From NCBI GenBank assembly GCA_039803545.1, contig JBDRYS010000001.1:375866-439865 (forward strand): 64,000 nt of DNA, read 5' to 3'. This document shows, one piece after another, positions 7,431-15,827 of the stretch. Made by a program: the position numbers and the translations under genes. The number at the start of each line of letters is the position of its first letter. Within the stretch, counting starts at the first letter, position 1. Source of the stretch: a candidate division WOR-3 bacterium. Lineage in GTDB: Bacteria > Hydrothermota > Hydrothermia > UBA1063. The notes beneath the pieces are model-generated. The model ran no database searches. It saw only the letters and a program-made list of their open reading frames with translations, and was not told the DNA's origin.

Positions 7431-9532
7431 CGAACTATCTCCCTTGAAAGCTTTAATAGTTCTACATTATAGTTTGCTATCTCTTGATCTGTGGCTCCAA
7501 GATCTCTTGCCATTCTTAAAAATTTTACCGCGTTTGTAGTATCTTTTTCTTTAATGTAAATGTCCGATACCATCAAACAAAAATCCTTTTTGAACGGGAA
7601 GTCTTTATTGGCGTAACGGTTAACCAGTGAGTTAAATGTTAATACCTTGCCTTCATTCTTTACCGCTTTTAGAACGAGTTCTAAGATACGATAAGAGGTG
7701 TACTCTTTGATTTCATCCGGCATAATCTCTGTGCCGAGCATCTCTACTTCATTGTATTTATTGAGTAAGAAATAAATTTCCATTATCTCAACTTGGGCTT
7801 GATTGTAGTAGGTTCCCTGTTTGACCGTACTGAGAGATTTTAGTGCGACATCGTAAAGTCTCAACCTCTTGTAAAATCTTCCAAGGGTCAAATAGACATA
7901 GTCTTCAATATCTGGATTTTTAGACAACAATTCTTTCAAAATAGTCGTATCTTCCAGGGTGGCGATTTGACTACTAAAGTACAGGTCAATAGCATCAAGG
8001 GTTTTTGAATTCTCTGGAAATTTGCCAATTAACGAGTTTAGTAACTTTCTTGCATTCTCAGTGTCCTTAGAATAGATATACTTGAGAAGGAGATCGTAAT
8101 AAAGTTGTGGAACATAAGGGCTGTCAGGAAACTTGTTAATATAGCTATAATAAGCCTTGTCGAGAGATTCGTAATCACCTTTTTTGTACTTCAGCATCTC
8201 AATATTGTAGTAAATTTCGTAAATTTTCGGTTTTCTGGTCTCATATAGTAGCATCGTTTGATATGTTGTAATGGCCTTTGAGTAATCTTTATGCGCTTCA
8301 TGGATTTTTGCTTTGATGGTGAGTAAGTTAAATTTTAGTTCAACGGGGAGATCTCGTTTTTTTAGCACTTTTTCAATGATTTCCAGGGCATCATCATACT
8401 GTGAAAGCTGATAATAAGCAGTTATAAGATTGAAGGAGGCATCAAGGTAAAGGTTCGAGTCTTCTCTCACTCTCTGGAAATATAAAACAGCTTTCTTGTA
8501 AAGTCCAAATTTCAAGTAAGTCAATCCCAAAAGGTAATTACAAGAGTCCTTGATCATTGGATCCTGTATCAAATTTGAGGCTTGCAATAAGTGCTTTGTA
8601 ATGTTAATCAAATTGCTTCCCCTGTAAAAGAAGGCCTTTCCCTTTATCCAGAAATATTCGCCTTTAAATGAAGGAAATTTTGAAAAAAAATGCACTGTAT
8701 CTATTGAATTTAAAGCTTCTATGGCTGTTGACCACTCACCCTGGTCTGCCAGATCCTCTGCGTATAAAAAAGATACGTAGTCTTCGAGTTGATGCCCTTT
8801 ATTTGTCGTAAGCCACTCCTTGTAATAAGTGAAGGGTACTTTTCTGCCCGTCTTCTTTAACGCTACTATGTAAAGGACGCGGAAATAGGGGAGTAGCTTC
8901 TCGTTTAAGGCTATATTTTGTTCCTCTATATATGAAACAATAGAATCCCAAAGTTCTTTTTGGCTGAAGGTTAGAAGGGTGAGCTCACCCCAGTTTAGGC
9001 CTTTGCTTAAAGATTCCGCTTCGCTGTAGTTTCCCAGCTTATACAAAGAAAAAGCTCTAAGGTAAAGGGCCTCTTTTAGACGACATTTTGTAAGGAAAGT
9101 AAGGGCAGTGTCCAGCTTGTTCAATTTAAACAGAGTAAGCCCCATAATGAAATAGAGGGTGTCGTCCGAGGGAATTTCATCTTTTAGCTCTATGATTTGA
9201 TTCAATTTATTTGAGTTGTAAAGGTATGTAAAGTAATCTCTGTATAATGTTAAGGAATCGGAATGGCCTGACTCTTTTAGGATTTTCTGTAGAGTGTTAT
9301 AGGCCTCTTTTTCGTTACCTGAAGTTTTGTAAATCCTGTATAGATAAAGTAGTGCTTTTCTCTTTGTTTTTTGATCCTTGGAGGTATTGAGTAGTTTTTG
9401 GGCGTAGTATTCTGCCGAATCGATCATACCCGAAGCGAAATATTTGTCTATTTTTGATTCCAAACCCGTTTTAAGATAAAGGTGTTCATAGGGCGGAATA
9501 AATAGATTAAGGGAAAGAAGGAAAATCAGCAT
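7427..9532 (-). CDS. exported TPR-repeat protein
   Basis: A 701-residue protein built almost entirely of degenerate TPR units (for example GLTLFKLNKLDTALTFLTKC, LLGLTYLKFGLYKKAVLYFQ, ALSTVKQG-like helices). The N-terminal hydrophobic stretch MLIFLLSLNLFIP looks like a signal peptide, so a periplasmic location is inferred. There is no enzymatic motif. The start lies 1 bp after the tadA stop and its end overlaps the exonuclease start by 4 bp, so it is the third member of the tRNA-Arg/tadA transcript. It probably acts as a scaffold for an envelope complex; the partner is unknown. Confidence 0.75.
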   Translation of the reverse strand: MLIFLLSLNLFIPPYEHLYLKTGLESKIDKYFASGMIDSAEYYAQKLLNTSKDQKTKRKALLYLYRIYKTSGNEKEAYNTLQKILKESGHSDSLTLYRDYFTYLYNSNKLNQIIELKDEIPSDDTLYFIMGLTLFKLNKLDTALTFLTKCRLKEALYLRAFSLYKLGNYSEAESLSKGLNWGELTLLTFSQKELWDSIVSYIEEQNIALNEKLLPYFRVLYIVALKKTGRKVPFTYYKEWLTTNKGHQLEDYVSFLYAEDLADQGEWSTAIEALNSIDTVHFFSKFPSFKGEYFWIKGKAFFYRGSNLINITKHLLQASNLIQDPMIKDSCNYLLGLTYLKFGLYKKAVLYFQRVREDSNLYLDASFNLITAYYQLSQYDDALEIIEKVLKKRDLPVELKFNLLTIKAKIHEAHKDYSKAITTYQTMLLYETRKPKIYEIYYNIEMLKYKKGDYESLDKAYYSYINKFPDSPYVPQLYYDLLLKYIYSKDTENARKLLNSLIGKFPENSKTLDAIDLYFSSQIATLEDTTILKELLSKNPDIEDYVYLTLGRFYKRLRLYDVALKSLSTVKQGTYYNQAQVEIMEIYFLLNKYNEVEMLGTEIMPDEIKEYTSYRILELVLKAVKNEGKVLTFNSLVNRYANKDFPFKKDFCLMVSDIYIKEKDTTNAVKFLRMARDLGATDQEIANYNVELLKLSREIVR

Positions 9533-9533
9533 T

Positions 9534-9998
9534 TTATTTTCTTAAAGATTTAAAGAAGGACTGCATCAGATTCTTTACTTTTTCCTGGAGTTCGGGATCT
9601 TCATACTTTTGGACTTCAAATTTATGGTTAAATTTGAATAGATCGTCAATTTGTAGTTGACTTTCAAAGGTCCCAAATTTCGGATCTTCCACAAGATATA
9701 CAACTTTATCAATTCTTGAGAGTATTAGAGCACCTGTGCACATTAAACAGGGTTCTAAGGTTACATACATAGTACAGCCTGTAAGTCTCCAATTTTTAAG
9801 TTTCTCCCCTGCGGAGCCAATGGCAATAATTTCTGCATGGGCAGTAGGGTCGTTAAGGCTTTCAACTCGATTGTGTCCCTTAGCAATAATTTCCCCATCC
9901 TTGACTATCACACACCCTACGGGGACTTCACCTTCCTTAAAGGCGGATTCTGCTTCCCGAATTGCCTCTTGAAAATAGTATTTTTCTAAATTGAGCAT
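9534..9998 (-). CDS. tadA: tRNA-specific adenosine deaminase (A34 to I34)
   Basis: Zinc-dependent deaminase that converts wobble adenosine 34 to inosine; in bacteria the known target is tRNA-Arg(ACG). The 154-residue length is typical. The zinc/catalytic motif is PTAHAEIIAIG (His and catalytic Glu) with PCLMCTGALILSRI supplying the two Cys ligands. The fold also has the N-terminal helix and the GEVPVGCVIV strand of the CDA superfamily. The start codon is 17 bp downstream of the tRNA-Arg(ACG) gene on the same strand, so enzyme and substrate are probably made from one transcript. An AAAGG ribosome-binding sequence lies between them. Confidence 0.95.
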   Translation of the reverse strand: MLNLEKYYFQEAIREAESAFKEGEVPVGCVIVKDGEIIAKGHNRVESLNDPTAHAEIIAIGSAGEKLKNWRLTGCTMYVTLEPCLMCTGALILSRIDKVVYLVEDPKFGTFESQLQIDDLFKFNHKFEVQKYEDPELQEKVKNLMQSFFKSLRK

Positions 9999-10015
9999 TA
10001 CAAAAACCTTTAAAA

Positions 10016-10089
10016 TGCGCCCGGAGGGACTTGAACCCCCAGCCTACGGATTCGTAGTCCGCCGCTCTATCCTGTTGAGCTACGGGCGC
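10016..10089 (-). tRNA. tRNA-Arg (anticodon ACG)
   Basis: Cloverleaf read on the minus strand: acceptor GCGCCCG pairs with CGGGCGC, the D arm is GCTC...GAGC, the anticodon loop is CTACGAA with anticodon ACG, and the T loop is GTTCAAGTC. The discriminator base is A (10016). CCA is not encoded. The ACG anticodon needs TadA modification to read CGU/CGC/CGA, and tadA is the next gene. Confidence 0.96.
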
Positions 10090-10098
10090 ATTGTGTAA

Positions 10099-10127
10099 AT
10101 TTTAAAATCGAGTAGGCGGATATTCAA
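10099..10127 (-). promoter_or_regulatory. promoter of the tRNA-Arg/tadA operon
   Basis: Minus strand: TTGAAT (10122-10127), 17-bp spacer, TAAAAT (10099-10104). The -10 ends 9 nt before the mature 5' end of the tRNA, leaving almost no leader. No separate promoter is visible for tadA. Confidence 0.65.
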
Positions 10128-10183
10128 TGAAAGAGGGAAGGTGGGGGAAGTGTGGAAGTTTAAATTGGAGGGGTTGGATAACG

Positions 10184-10199
10184 TCGTCTATTTAGACGA
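10184..10199. promoter_or_regulatory. perfect palindrome, possible operator
   Basis: TCGTCTA-TT-TAGACGA, two 7-bp arms with a 2-bp centre, lying between the tRNA-Arg promoter and the promoter of the restriction-modification island. It has the size of a dimeric repressor or controller-protein site; no matching regulator gene is seen nearby. Confidence 0.3.
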
Positions 10200-10257
10200 T
10201 TCTTTGCTAAAGTTCTTTATGACCATTTGGAATTTTTTTTTTATGGACTCTGTAAAA

Positions 10258-10286
10258 TTGAACCAAGGTTTCTTATGTGCTATAAT
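10258..10286 (+). promoter_or_regulatory. promoter of the restriction-modification island
   Basis: TTGAAC (10258-10263), 17-bp spacer, TATAAT (10281-10286). It is followed by a ~60-nt leader and the ribosome binding site AGGAGG before the ATG at 10351. Confidence 0.65.
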
Positions 10287-10350
10287 TTAATACAACTTTG
10301 AAGAGTTTAACGTGTAATGTGATGGGTTAAAACATAGGAGGAAGTTCAGA

Positions 10351-10692
10351 ATGGAAGTTATGGAAAAAATTCAGAAATTGCTCAAAGAGATCTTTCAATT
10401 TGACTGTGCAGATTTAGGTTATGGGATATATCGTGTTTTGAATTATAAGAGAAAACAAGTTGACAAGTTTATCAATGAAGACCTGAGAAATAAAATTGAA
10501 TCTGCTTTTACTTGCTCGTTTCTTGGCAAATTAGAAGAATACCCCAAAGCTATGCTTACGGGAGAAAGAAAGTTTAGTTATATAAAAGGAAAAGTGATAA
10601 TGAAATTGCTACGCAACTTCCAATTAAGTAAAATTAGACAAATTTTTTTCATATCTTTAAGTGCGTGGGCTTTTAAAAATAAAGCTTACTAA
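10351..10692 (+). pseudogene. truncated N-terminus of a type III-like (Mod) DNA methyltransferase
   Basis: The 113-residue product starts with LLKEIFQFDCADLGYGIYRV and LNYKRKQVDKFI. From memory, this N-terminal signature belongs to large site-specific adenine methyltransferases paired with a DEAD-helicase restriction subunit. The family is several hundred residues longer and carries its catalytic motifs (DPPY, FxGxG) further on; none is present here. The frame ends after a tail (ISLSAWAFKNKAY) that does not look like the family, consistent with truncation at a junction. It has a good promoter and an AGGAGG site, so it may still be expressed. A matching C-terminal relic of a restriction subunit lies at 14751-15119, on the far side of the hsdM/hsdS cassette. 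It could alternatively be a small independent protein. Confidence 0.6.
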
Positions 10693-10710
10693 TTAAAGGG
10701 GGTAAATAAT

Positions 10711-12630
10711 ATGCCAGACAATGACCCCACAAAAATAACCCAAATTTTTTCGGCTTCAGATGTGAAACACGGCCTATCTCTCTTCACTGATGATGAGATT
10801 AGAGCTGTGGAAGACATGATTATAGAACGGGATGGAAAATTTTATATCAAATGCCAGATCAAAGAAAAGGACAAAGTTGCGAAACCTGAAGAAATTGTAA
10901 GGCAACTTTGGATTTATAGATTGCTGAATAAATATAACTACCCGAAAGATAGGATAGATGTTGAAAGAGTGGTTTATTTTGGCTCAAGAGATTCTGGTTT
11001 AGCAGATATTGTTGTCCTACAGGAAGACCTTCAGCATCCATACATAATCTTTGAAGTAAAGAGGCCTCAAAGAACCGCAGGATTAGAACAACTAAAGAGT
11101 TATTGTAATGCAGATGGAGCTCCGATTGGTGTATGGTCTAATGGAAACGAAATGATAAGGCTTCACCGAGAAGATCCCAATATTTTTGTAGAGATTCCTC
11201 GAATACCAGAAAATGGAGAAACACTAAGGGATATTTTAACTGAAAGATGGACCCTTAAATGGCTTGAAGAGCATGATGAATTAAAGCAAGGTAAGACAAC
11301 ACTTAAAAAGATATTGTTGGACTTAGAGGAACTTGTTTTAGGTAATGCGGGAGTGGATCCATTTGAGGAAATTTTTAAGTTAATCTACGCTAAACTCTAC
11401 GATGAATGGAGAGGGATTAATGACCCGTCCTATCAGTTAGAATTCTTTGTTGGAGACAGAAGCTCAGAACAGGTAAAAAGAGAAATATCAAACCTTTTAG
11501 AAGGGGCAAAGAGAGAATGGCAAGGAGTTTTTGAGCCAACGGATAGAATTGAATTGAGAAGCGAACATTTAAAAGTTTGCGTATCTTTCTTAGAAAAAAT
11601 AAAGTTATTCAATTCCAATCTTCGCATCATAGATGAGGCTTTTGAATATCTAATACCTCAAGTCGCTAAGAAGAAAGAGGGGCAGTTTTTTACTCCCCGA
11701 CCTGTAATAGATATGGTCGTTAAAATGCTCAATCCCAAAGCCAGTGAATTCGTTATTGACCCTGCCTGTGGCTCTGCTGGTTTTCTTTTGCATTCGGTGA
11801 TGTGGGTTGCAGGCAAAGTGATTAGTGGAAAACCTTTACCTGAAAGTGCAAGAAACTTTGCTCAAACGAAGATTTACGGAATTGACATAGCCAAAAAAGC
11901 AGTAAAGATAGCCAAAGCAATAAACCTTATTGTAGGAGACGGCAAATCCCATATCTATAAAGACAACTCATTAGCGCCTCACACATGGGAAGATGAAACA
12001 AAATCAGGTTTAAGAAACAGGCTTTTAAGATTCCCTGATAATCCTAAAAAAGACGGGGAAAATCAAAGCAAGTTCCTATTCTTTGATTTTGATGTTTTAA
12101 TGACCAATCCACCCTTTGCAGGGACGGTAAGGGAAATGGATATTTTAAAACTATATAACCTGGCGGAGAAAAACGGAAGATGGGTAAACAAAATAGGAAG
12201 ACATATTCTTTTCTTAGAGCGCTCACTCCAATTTATAAGCCCAGGCGGAAGGATGGCCATTGTTTTACCTCAGGGTCTATTAAACAACACGAATGCTGAA
12301 TACATCCGAAGATTTATTATAGATGAAGCAAGGGTTTTGGCAGTAGTTGGCTTGCATGTCAACACTTTCAAGCCACACACAGGAACAAAAACAAGCGTTT
12401 TGTTTTTACGAAAATACACCGATGAAGAAAAAGAACAAATCCAACAAATTAGAGCAAAATATGAAGGGGAATGGGAAAAATTTTTGGAAAACTTGAAAGA
12501 GAAATATCAAAATTTAACCTGGGATAGTCCGGTAGATGAAGAAGAAATACCAGAAGAATTAAACTCTTTCCTGGAAACCTATTTTGAAAGCAGAGAAGAG
12601 ATTAAAAAATCATTAGCAAGAAGAAACTGA
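10711..12630 (+). pseudogene. hsdM: type I-like nuclease-methyltransferase fusion (HsdR_N + HsdM), 5' part before a frameshift
   Basis: Residues ~45-150 form a PD-(D/E)XK nuclease domain of the HsdR_N type (SGLADIVV...PYIIFEVKRPQRTAGLEQ). Residues ~270-560 are an N6-adenine methyltransferase with a DPACGSAGFLLHS SAM-binding motif (near 349) and TNPPF catalytic motif (near 465). The frame stops at 12628-12630, but the remaining HsdM C-terminus continues in another frame (12617-13189). Undisrupted, the product would be ~825 residues. It is therefore either an inactivated gene, a recoded one, or a one-base sequence error. The break lies beside a 12-bp tandem repeat. With hsdS downstream and no separate hsdR, the intended enzyme resembles Type IIB/BcgI-style or single-chain R-M proteins. 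The ATG has GGGGG-type ribosome binding. Confidence 0.85.
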
Positions 12631-13189
12631 AGTTGAAGATGAAGTTGAAGATGAAGTTGAAGAAACTGAAGAGGCAGAAGAAAAAAACAAAAGAAAGAAC
12701 AAAAGAAAAAAACCCCTTGCTATTTTGGTTCAAGAAAAAATTGAATTAGAGGAAGCTTTAAAGGAAAAAGAAGAAGAAGAATTTAAAAATGTCAGTACTA
12801 CAAGAAAAGCAGAACTGATAAAAGAGATTAAGGCATTACAAAATAAGATAAATAAACTCACCAAAGAAATCTCCCAAAGGACTTTAGCAGGACAGATAAG
12901 TTTAGTTTTAAATGATGAAAGGATTACAGAAGCTTTCAAAAAATACTGGCTTGATGGAAAAATAATGCAAGAAATGGATTATCCGATTTTCTTTGCTGTT
13001 AACGAGAAACCAGTAAAGGATGAAAGCGGGGAGTATAGATATAAGAAAAATCCTGATGGCTCTTTTGTTTTAGATGAACATGGGCAACCAGTAATTAACC
13101 ATGATTTAGACGAAATAGCAGAGGCTTTTATTAAATTTGCTAAAGAGCAGTTGGCAAAAGGTGATAATCATTTTGATTTTTGGAGATGA
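12617..13189 (+). pseudogene. hsdM: C-terminal continuation of the HsdM fusion in the +1 frame
   Basis: In frame 2 from 12617 an acidic-then-basic linker (EVEDEVEDEVEETEEAEEK, then Lys/Arg rich) leads without a stop into a coiled coil and the typical HsdM tail: HDLDEIAEAFIKFAKEQL and a final HFDFWR. A TAG at 12614 closes this frame upstream, so the shift must lie between 12616 and 12628. A TTG at 12725 could start a separate 154-residue product, but there is no convincing ribosome binding site. The continuous family resemblance on both sides of the break shows one ancestral gene. Confidence 0.8.
12629..12661 (+). repeat. 12-bp tandem repeat (2.75 copies)
   Basis: Unit GAAGTTGAAGAT repeats at 12629, 12641 and partly 12653, encoding Glu-Val-Glu-Asp steps. 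The unit length is a multiple of three, so copy-number change alone would not shift the frame, but it adjoins the frameshift. GAAGAAACTGAA also occurs twice around it (12620-12631 and 12659-12670). Confidence 0.8.
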
Positions 13190-13193
13190 GAAA

Positions 13194-14615
13194 ATGGCGG
13201 TGTTTAGCATTATAAAATTATCGGAACTTGAAAGGACAAAAAGACTTGATGCGAAATTTTACGATCCTTATTATTTTGATCTAGAAAATAAAATTAAAGG
13301 AAAAAAATGGGATTACTTAGGAAATTTAATTATTTTCAATCGGCGAGGTATTCAACCAAAATATAGTGATATACCGACAAAATATAGAGCAGTAGTAAGT
13401 CAAAATTTACTTGAAGATTTCTTAGATATAGATAACTTACCATTTGTTGAGGAAGATTTTTTTAATTCAAAACAAGCACAGGTAGTAAAGATTAAACCAT
13501 TTGATGTTTTAATTTATACAACAGGAGCAAACATCGGAAGGGCAAATATATTTTATCCAAAAACGATAGAAGCTATAGCGAGTAATCATGTAAATATTAT
13601 AAGGGCTGACAAATCAAAAATTAATCAGCTATACCTAGGCACATTTTTGCAATCAAAAATTGGTAGAGATTGGACTAATAGATGGGCTAGGGGTTCAGAT
13701 CAAGAAGAAATTTACCCTGAAGATTTTGAGAAGTTCCCTGTATTGATAGTTGATGATAACGTTCAAAATGAAATAGCAAATTTAGTTTTGCAAAGTTTTG
13801 AATTTATAGAAACCTCGAGCGAACTTTACTCCCAAGCCGAAAACTTCCTCTTAGAAGAACTCGGACTTAAAGACTTTAAGCCGAAATATGAAAAAACATA
13901 TACTGCTAAACTTTCCGATACATTCTCTGCTAATAGAATAGATGCGGAATATTTCCAGCCTGCATATGAGGAAGTAGAAAAGTACCTTATAAAGAATTTT
14001 TCTGCAAAACCGATTAAAAAACTAAGTTTCATTGAGGTTACTACTGGTCAATATTCAGAAAAATATGTAGATGAGTCAGAAGGAATGCCTTATATTAGAG
14101 GCACTGACTTGAAAAATGGAACTATCAACACGGACGATTTAGTTTATATTTCTCCTGAAGACCAAATTGAAAGTAAAAAAGCAAAAGAAGGGGATGTAGT
14201 AGTAACGAGGGTAGGAACAATTGGTTTATCAGCAAGGGTTCCAAAAGAATGTGAAGGAGGAACAATTAGTGATAATCTAATAAGGCTCAGGTTTGATCAG
14301 CAAAAATTGAATTCATATTATCTTACACTATTTCTTGGTAGCCCTTTAGGTGTAAATTTGATGATAAAAAATAGTAGAGGGAGTGTCCAGCAAAGATTAA
14401 ATCAAGAAACCCTTAAAGAAGTTATTGTCCCACTTCTTCCCCTCTCAACCCAGCAAAAAATCGCCTCATTAGTCCAGCAATCACACGAAGCAAGAAAGAA
14501 GGCGAAGGAATTATTGGAAGTAGCAAAAAAAGCAGTAGAGATTGCCATTGAGAAGAGTGAAAAAGAAGCATTAGGCTATATTCAAAAGGCGTTTTCGGGG
14601 GAATTTAATCATTGA
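13194..14615 (+). CDS. hsdS: type I-like restriction-modification specificity subunit
   Basis: DNA-recognition subunit (473 residues) that would direct the methyltransferase/nuclease to a bipartite target. Two target-recognition domains are visible. The first starts at SIIKLSELERTKRLDAKFYD and the second at KLSDTFSANRIDAEYFQPAY. Each is followed by typical TRD elements (GDVVVTRVGTIGLSA; IPLxxLPPxxxQ-like LLPLSTQQKIASLVQQS) and a long helical spacer. The frame is open up to 13137, but ATG 13194 with GGAGATGAG just upstream is the better start and avoids overlap with the methylase end (stop 13187-13189). It appears intact although its methylase partner is frameshifted. Composition is noticeably more AT-rich than the flanking core genes. 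Confidence 0.9.
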   Translation: MAVFSIIKLSELERTKRLDAKFYDPYYFDLENKIKGKKWDYLGNLIIFNRRGIQPKYSDIPTKYRAVVSQNLLEDFLDIDNLPFVEEDFFNSKQAQVVKIKPFDVLIYTTGANIGRANIFYPKTIEAIASNHVNIIRADKSKINQLYLGTFLQSKIGRDWTNRWARGSDQEEIYPEDFEKFPVLIVDDNVQNEIANLVLQSFEFIETSSELYSQAENFLLEELGLKDFKPKYEKTYTAKLSDTFSANRIDAEYFQPAYEEVEKYLIKNFSAKPIKKLSFIEVTTGQYSEKYVDESEGMPYIRGTDLKNGTINTDDLVYISPEDQIESKKAKEGDVVVTRVGTIGLSARVPKECEGGTISDNLIRLRFDQQKLNSYYLTLFLGSPLGVNLMIKNSRGSVQQRLNQETLKEVIVPLLPLSTQQKIASLVQQSHEARKKAKELLEVAKKAVEIAIEKSEKEALGYIQKAFSGEFNH

Positions 14616-14750
14616 TAAGATTACACCAAAAATGGCTTGTAGAAAGCGGAGAAAAATTTAATAAGGTGCTTAAGAGACTATTTTAAATCTAACAAAACGA
14701 AACTTACTTACTATTAAATTTATCTTCTGAGGAACTTTTCGAAATATTGA

Positions 14751-15119
14751 CAAGTTTTTCAACTCGAGTGGTCTCAATTTTTCCCTGACTTTATCCTGTG
14801 GGTCAAAGAGGTTAATAATAATACTGACCAAACCATAGTTTTCATTGAACCACATGGGTTAGTACATGCAGATATAAATAGGGATCAAAAAATAAAATTT
14901 GCTTCATCCGGAATCAAAGAAATTGAACAAAAACTAAGTGGAATAGGGCAAAAGAATATCAAGTTAGAGTGCTTTCTACTTTCTGCGACAAAGTACGAAG
15001 ATTTGAGAGTTGGGAAAAAGAATTTTTATAGTAAAGAAGAAATTGAAAATATGAATGTTTTATTCATAGACGACCCAAACTGGCCCGAAAAACTTTTTAA
15101 GAAAATTGGGGTTTTATAA
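14751..15119 (+). pseudogene. C-terminal relic of a type III-like restriction (helicase) subunit
   Basis: This reading frame has no start codon and opens after a TGA at 14748. It gives QFFPDFILWVKE, then TIVFIEPHGLVHAD, KEIEQKLSGIG and a tail FIDDPNWPEKLFKKIG before TAA at 15117-15119. The PDFxxW ... VFIxPxGL pattern is the C-terminal nuclease-like end of restriction helicase subunits. The segment just upstream (14616-14750) has stops in all frames yet still gives related-looking bits such as LHQKWLVESGEKFNKVL. It is probably the remnant of a Res gene partner of the truncated Mod at 10351. The family call is by pattern and moderately sure. Confidence 0.6.
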
Positions 15120-15293
15120 TCTCAGAGTTTACAAGCAGAAGAGTAACTGAGGTTTAATAATTGCTTAAAGAGTATTGAGAATTTGGATGCTTTTTCATTT
15201 ACTCTTTTGGCATCCTCACACATCGACAGAAAGTTGAAGGTCGCCGTTTTACTATTTTGTTATTTTTGATGAAACAATCCCATTTCGAGTAGA

Positions 15294-15313
15294 TTAATTT
15301 TGAGGAACGCCGA
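15294..15313 (+). repeat. 20-bp direct repeat, left copy
   Basis: TTAATTTTGAGGAACGCCGA, identical to 16219-16238. The two copies bracket the MNT/HepT toxin-antitoxin module at a distance of 925 bp. Both could be read as coding for NFEERR. Confidence 0.9.
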
Positions 15314-15433
15314 TAGATTGAAAGGCTACATAGAAAGCTGTATGATTGGATAAGAACCAATTGGTTAAGTGAAATTTGGTATGACGAACGGGAGATATAT
15401 AGCGTGAATAATCAATGGTTTAAATTATGTTTT

Positions 15434-15462
15434 TAAACCCTTGGATGCCTTTGTGGTATAAT
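15434..15462 (+). promoter_or_regulatory. weak candidate promoter for mntA
   Basis: TATAAT at 15457-15462 is a perfect -10, but the -35 region (TAAACC with 17 bp, or TTAAAC with 18 bp) is poor. The distance to the mntA ATG is 68 nt. Confidence 0.3.
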
Positions 15463-15530
15463 TTTTCTCTTAATTTGGTTATATATCTTATTTATTTTCG
15501 CAAAGCAATTAAATTGGCACAGGAAAGGCC

Positions 15531-15827
15531 ATGAAAACCATAGAGCACATAAAAAAAATTTTGGAAGATAAAAAAGCTATCCTGAAGGAGAGGTTTAAAG
15601 TAACTGAAATTGGGATTTTTGGCTCTTATGTAAGGGGAGAAGTGACCTCAACCAGTGATTTGGATATTTTAGTTGATTTTGAGAAAGAAGGTAAGACTTT
15701 TGATAATTATATGGAACTTAAATATTTTCTTGAGGATTTGTTGGGAATAAAAGTAGACCTTATTATGAAAGGAGCCTTAAAACAAGAACTCAAAGATACA
15801 ATTTTGCAAGAGGTTGTTTATGTCTAA
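15531..15827 (+). CDS. mntA: MNT-domain nucleotidyltransferase antitoxin
   Basis: A 98-residue minimal nucleotidyltransferase. It carries the GSx10DxD motif (GSYVRGEVTSTSDLDIL) and a third acidic strand (KVDLIM). In characterised HepT/MntA systems this protein AMPylates a tyrosine of the HepT toxin and thereby silences it. The gene is intact, begins at ATG 15531 after AGGAAAGG, and overlaps the toxin start by 8 bp, the usual antitoxin-first order. Its partner toxin carries an internal stop, so the antitoxin may now act alone. The module lies between two 20-bp direct repeats, suggesting insertion as a unit. Confidence 0.92.
   Translation: MKTIEHIKKILEDKKAILKERFKVTEIGIFGSYVRGEVTSTSDLDILVDFEKEGKTFDNYMELKYFLEDLLGIKVDLIMKGALKQELKDTILQEVVYV

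Larger units (their letters stand above)
15120..15530. other. gene-poor stretch with relic coding
   Basis: No intact gene. It contains the left copy of a 20-bp direct repeat (15294-15313), a 39-codon stop-free relic (15320-15436, reading ERLHRKLYDWIRTNWLSEI) with no start codon and no recognised family, and a TATAAT box at 15457-15462. Confidence 0.6.

Noticed and set aside
12620-12635. Programmed +1 frameshift (RF2-like) in hsdM
   Set aside because: AAC-TGA-A lacks the upstream Shine-Dalgarno-like stimulator and the slippery CUU codon of prfB; I keep mutation or sequence error as the more likely explanations.
12629-12661. Repeats as a CRISPR-like array
   Set aside because: The 12-bp units are contiguous, without spacers, and encode a protein linker.
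12725-13189. Independent small gene starting at TTG 12725
   Set aside because: The upstream in-frame sequence joins it continuously to the HsdM linker and its residues are the HsdM C-terminus, so it is a fragment of the same gene.
13137-13193. Longer hsdS start within the methylase
   Set aside because: It overlaps the methylase tail and lacks a ribosome binding site; ATG 13194 has GGAGATGAG.
14670-14855. 61-codon minus-strand frame next to hsdS
   Set aside because: It is antisense to the relic of the restriction subunit, whose plus-strand frame gives a recognisable protein pattern; the minus-strand product looks like nothing.
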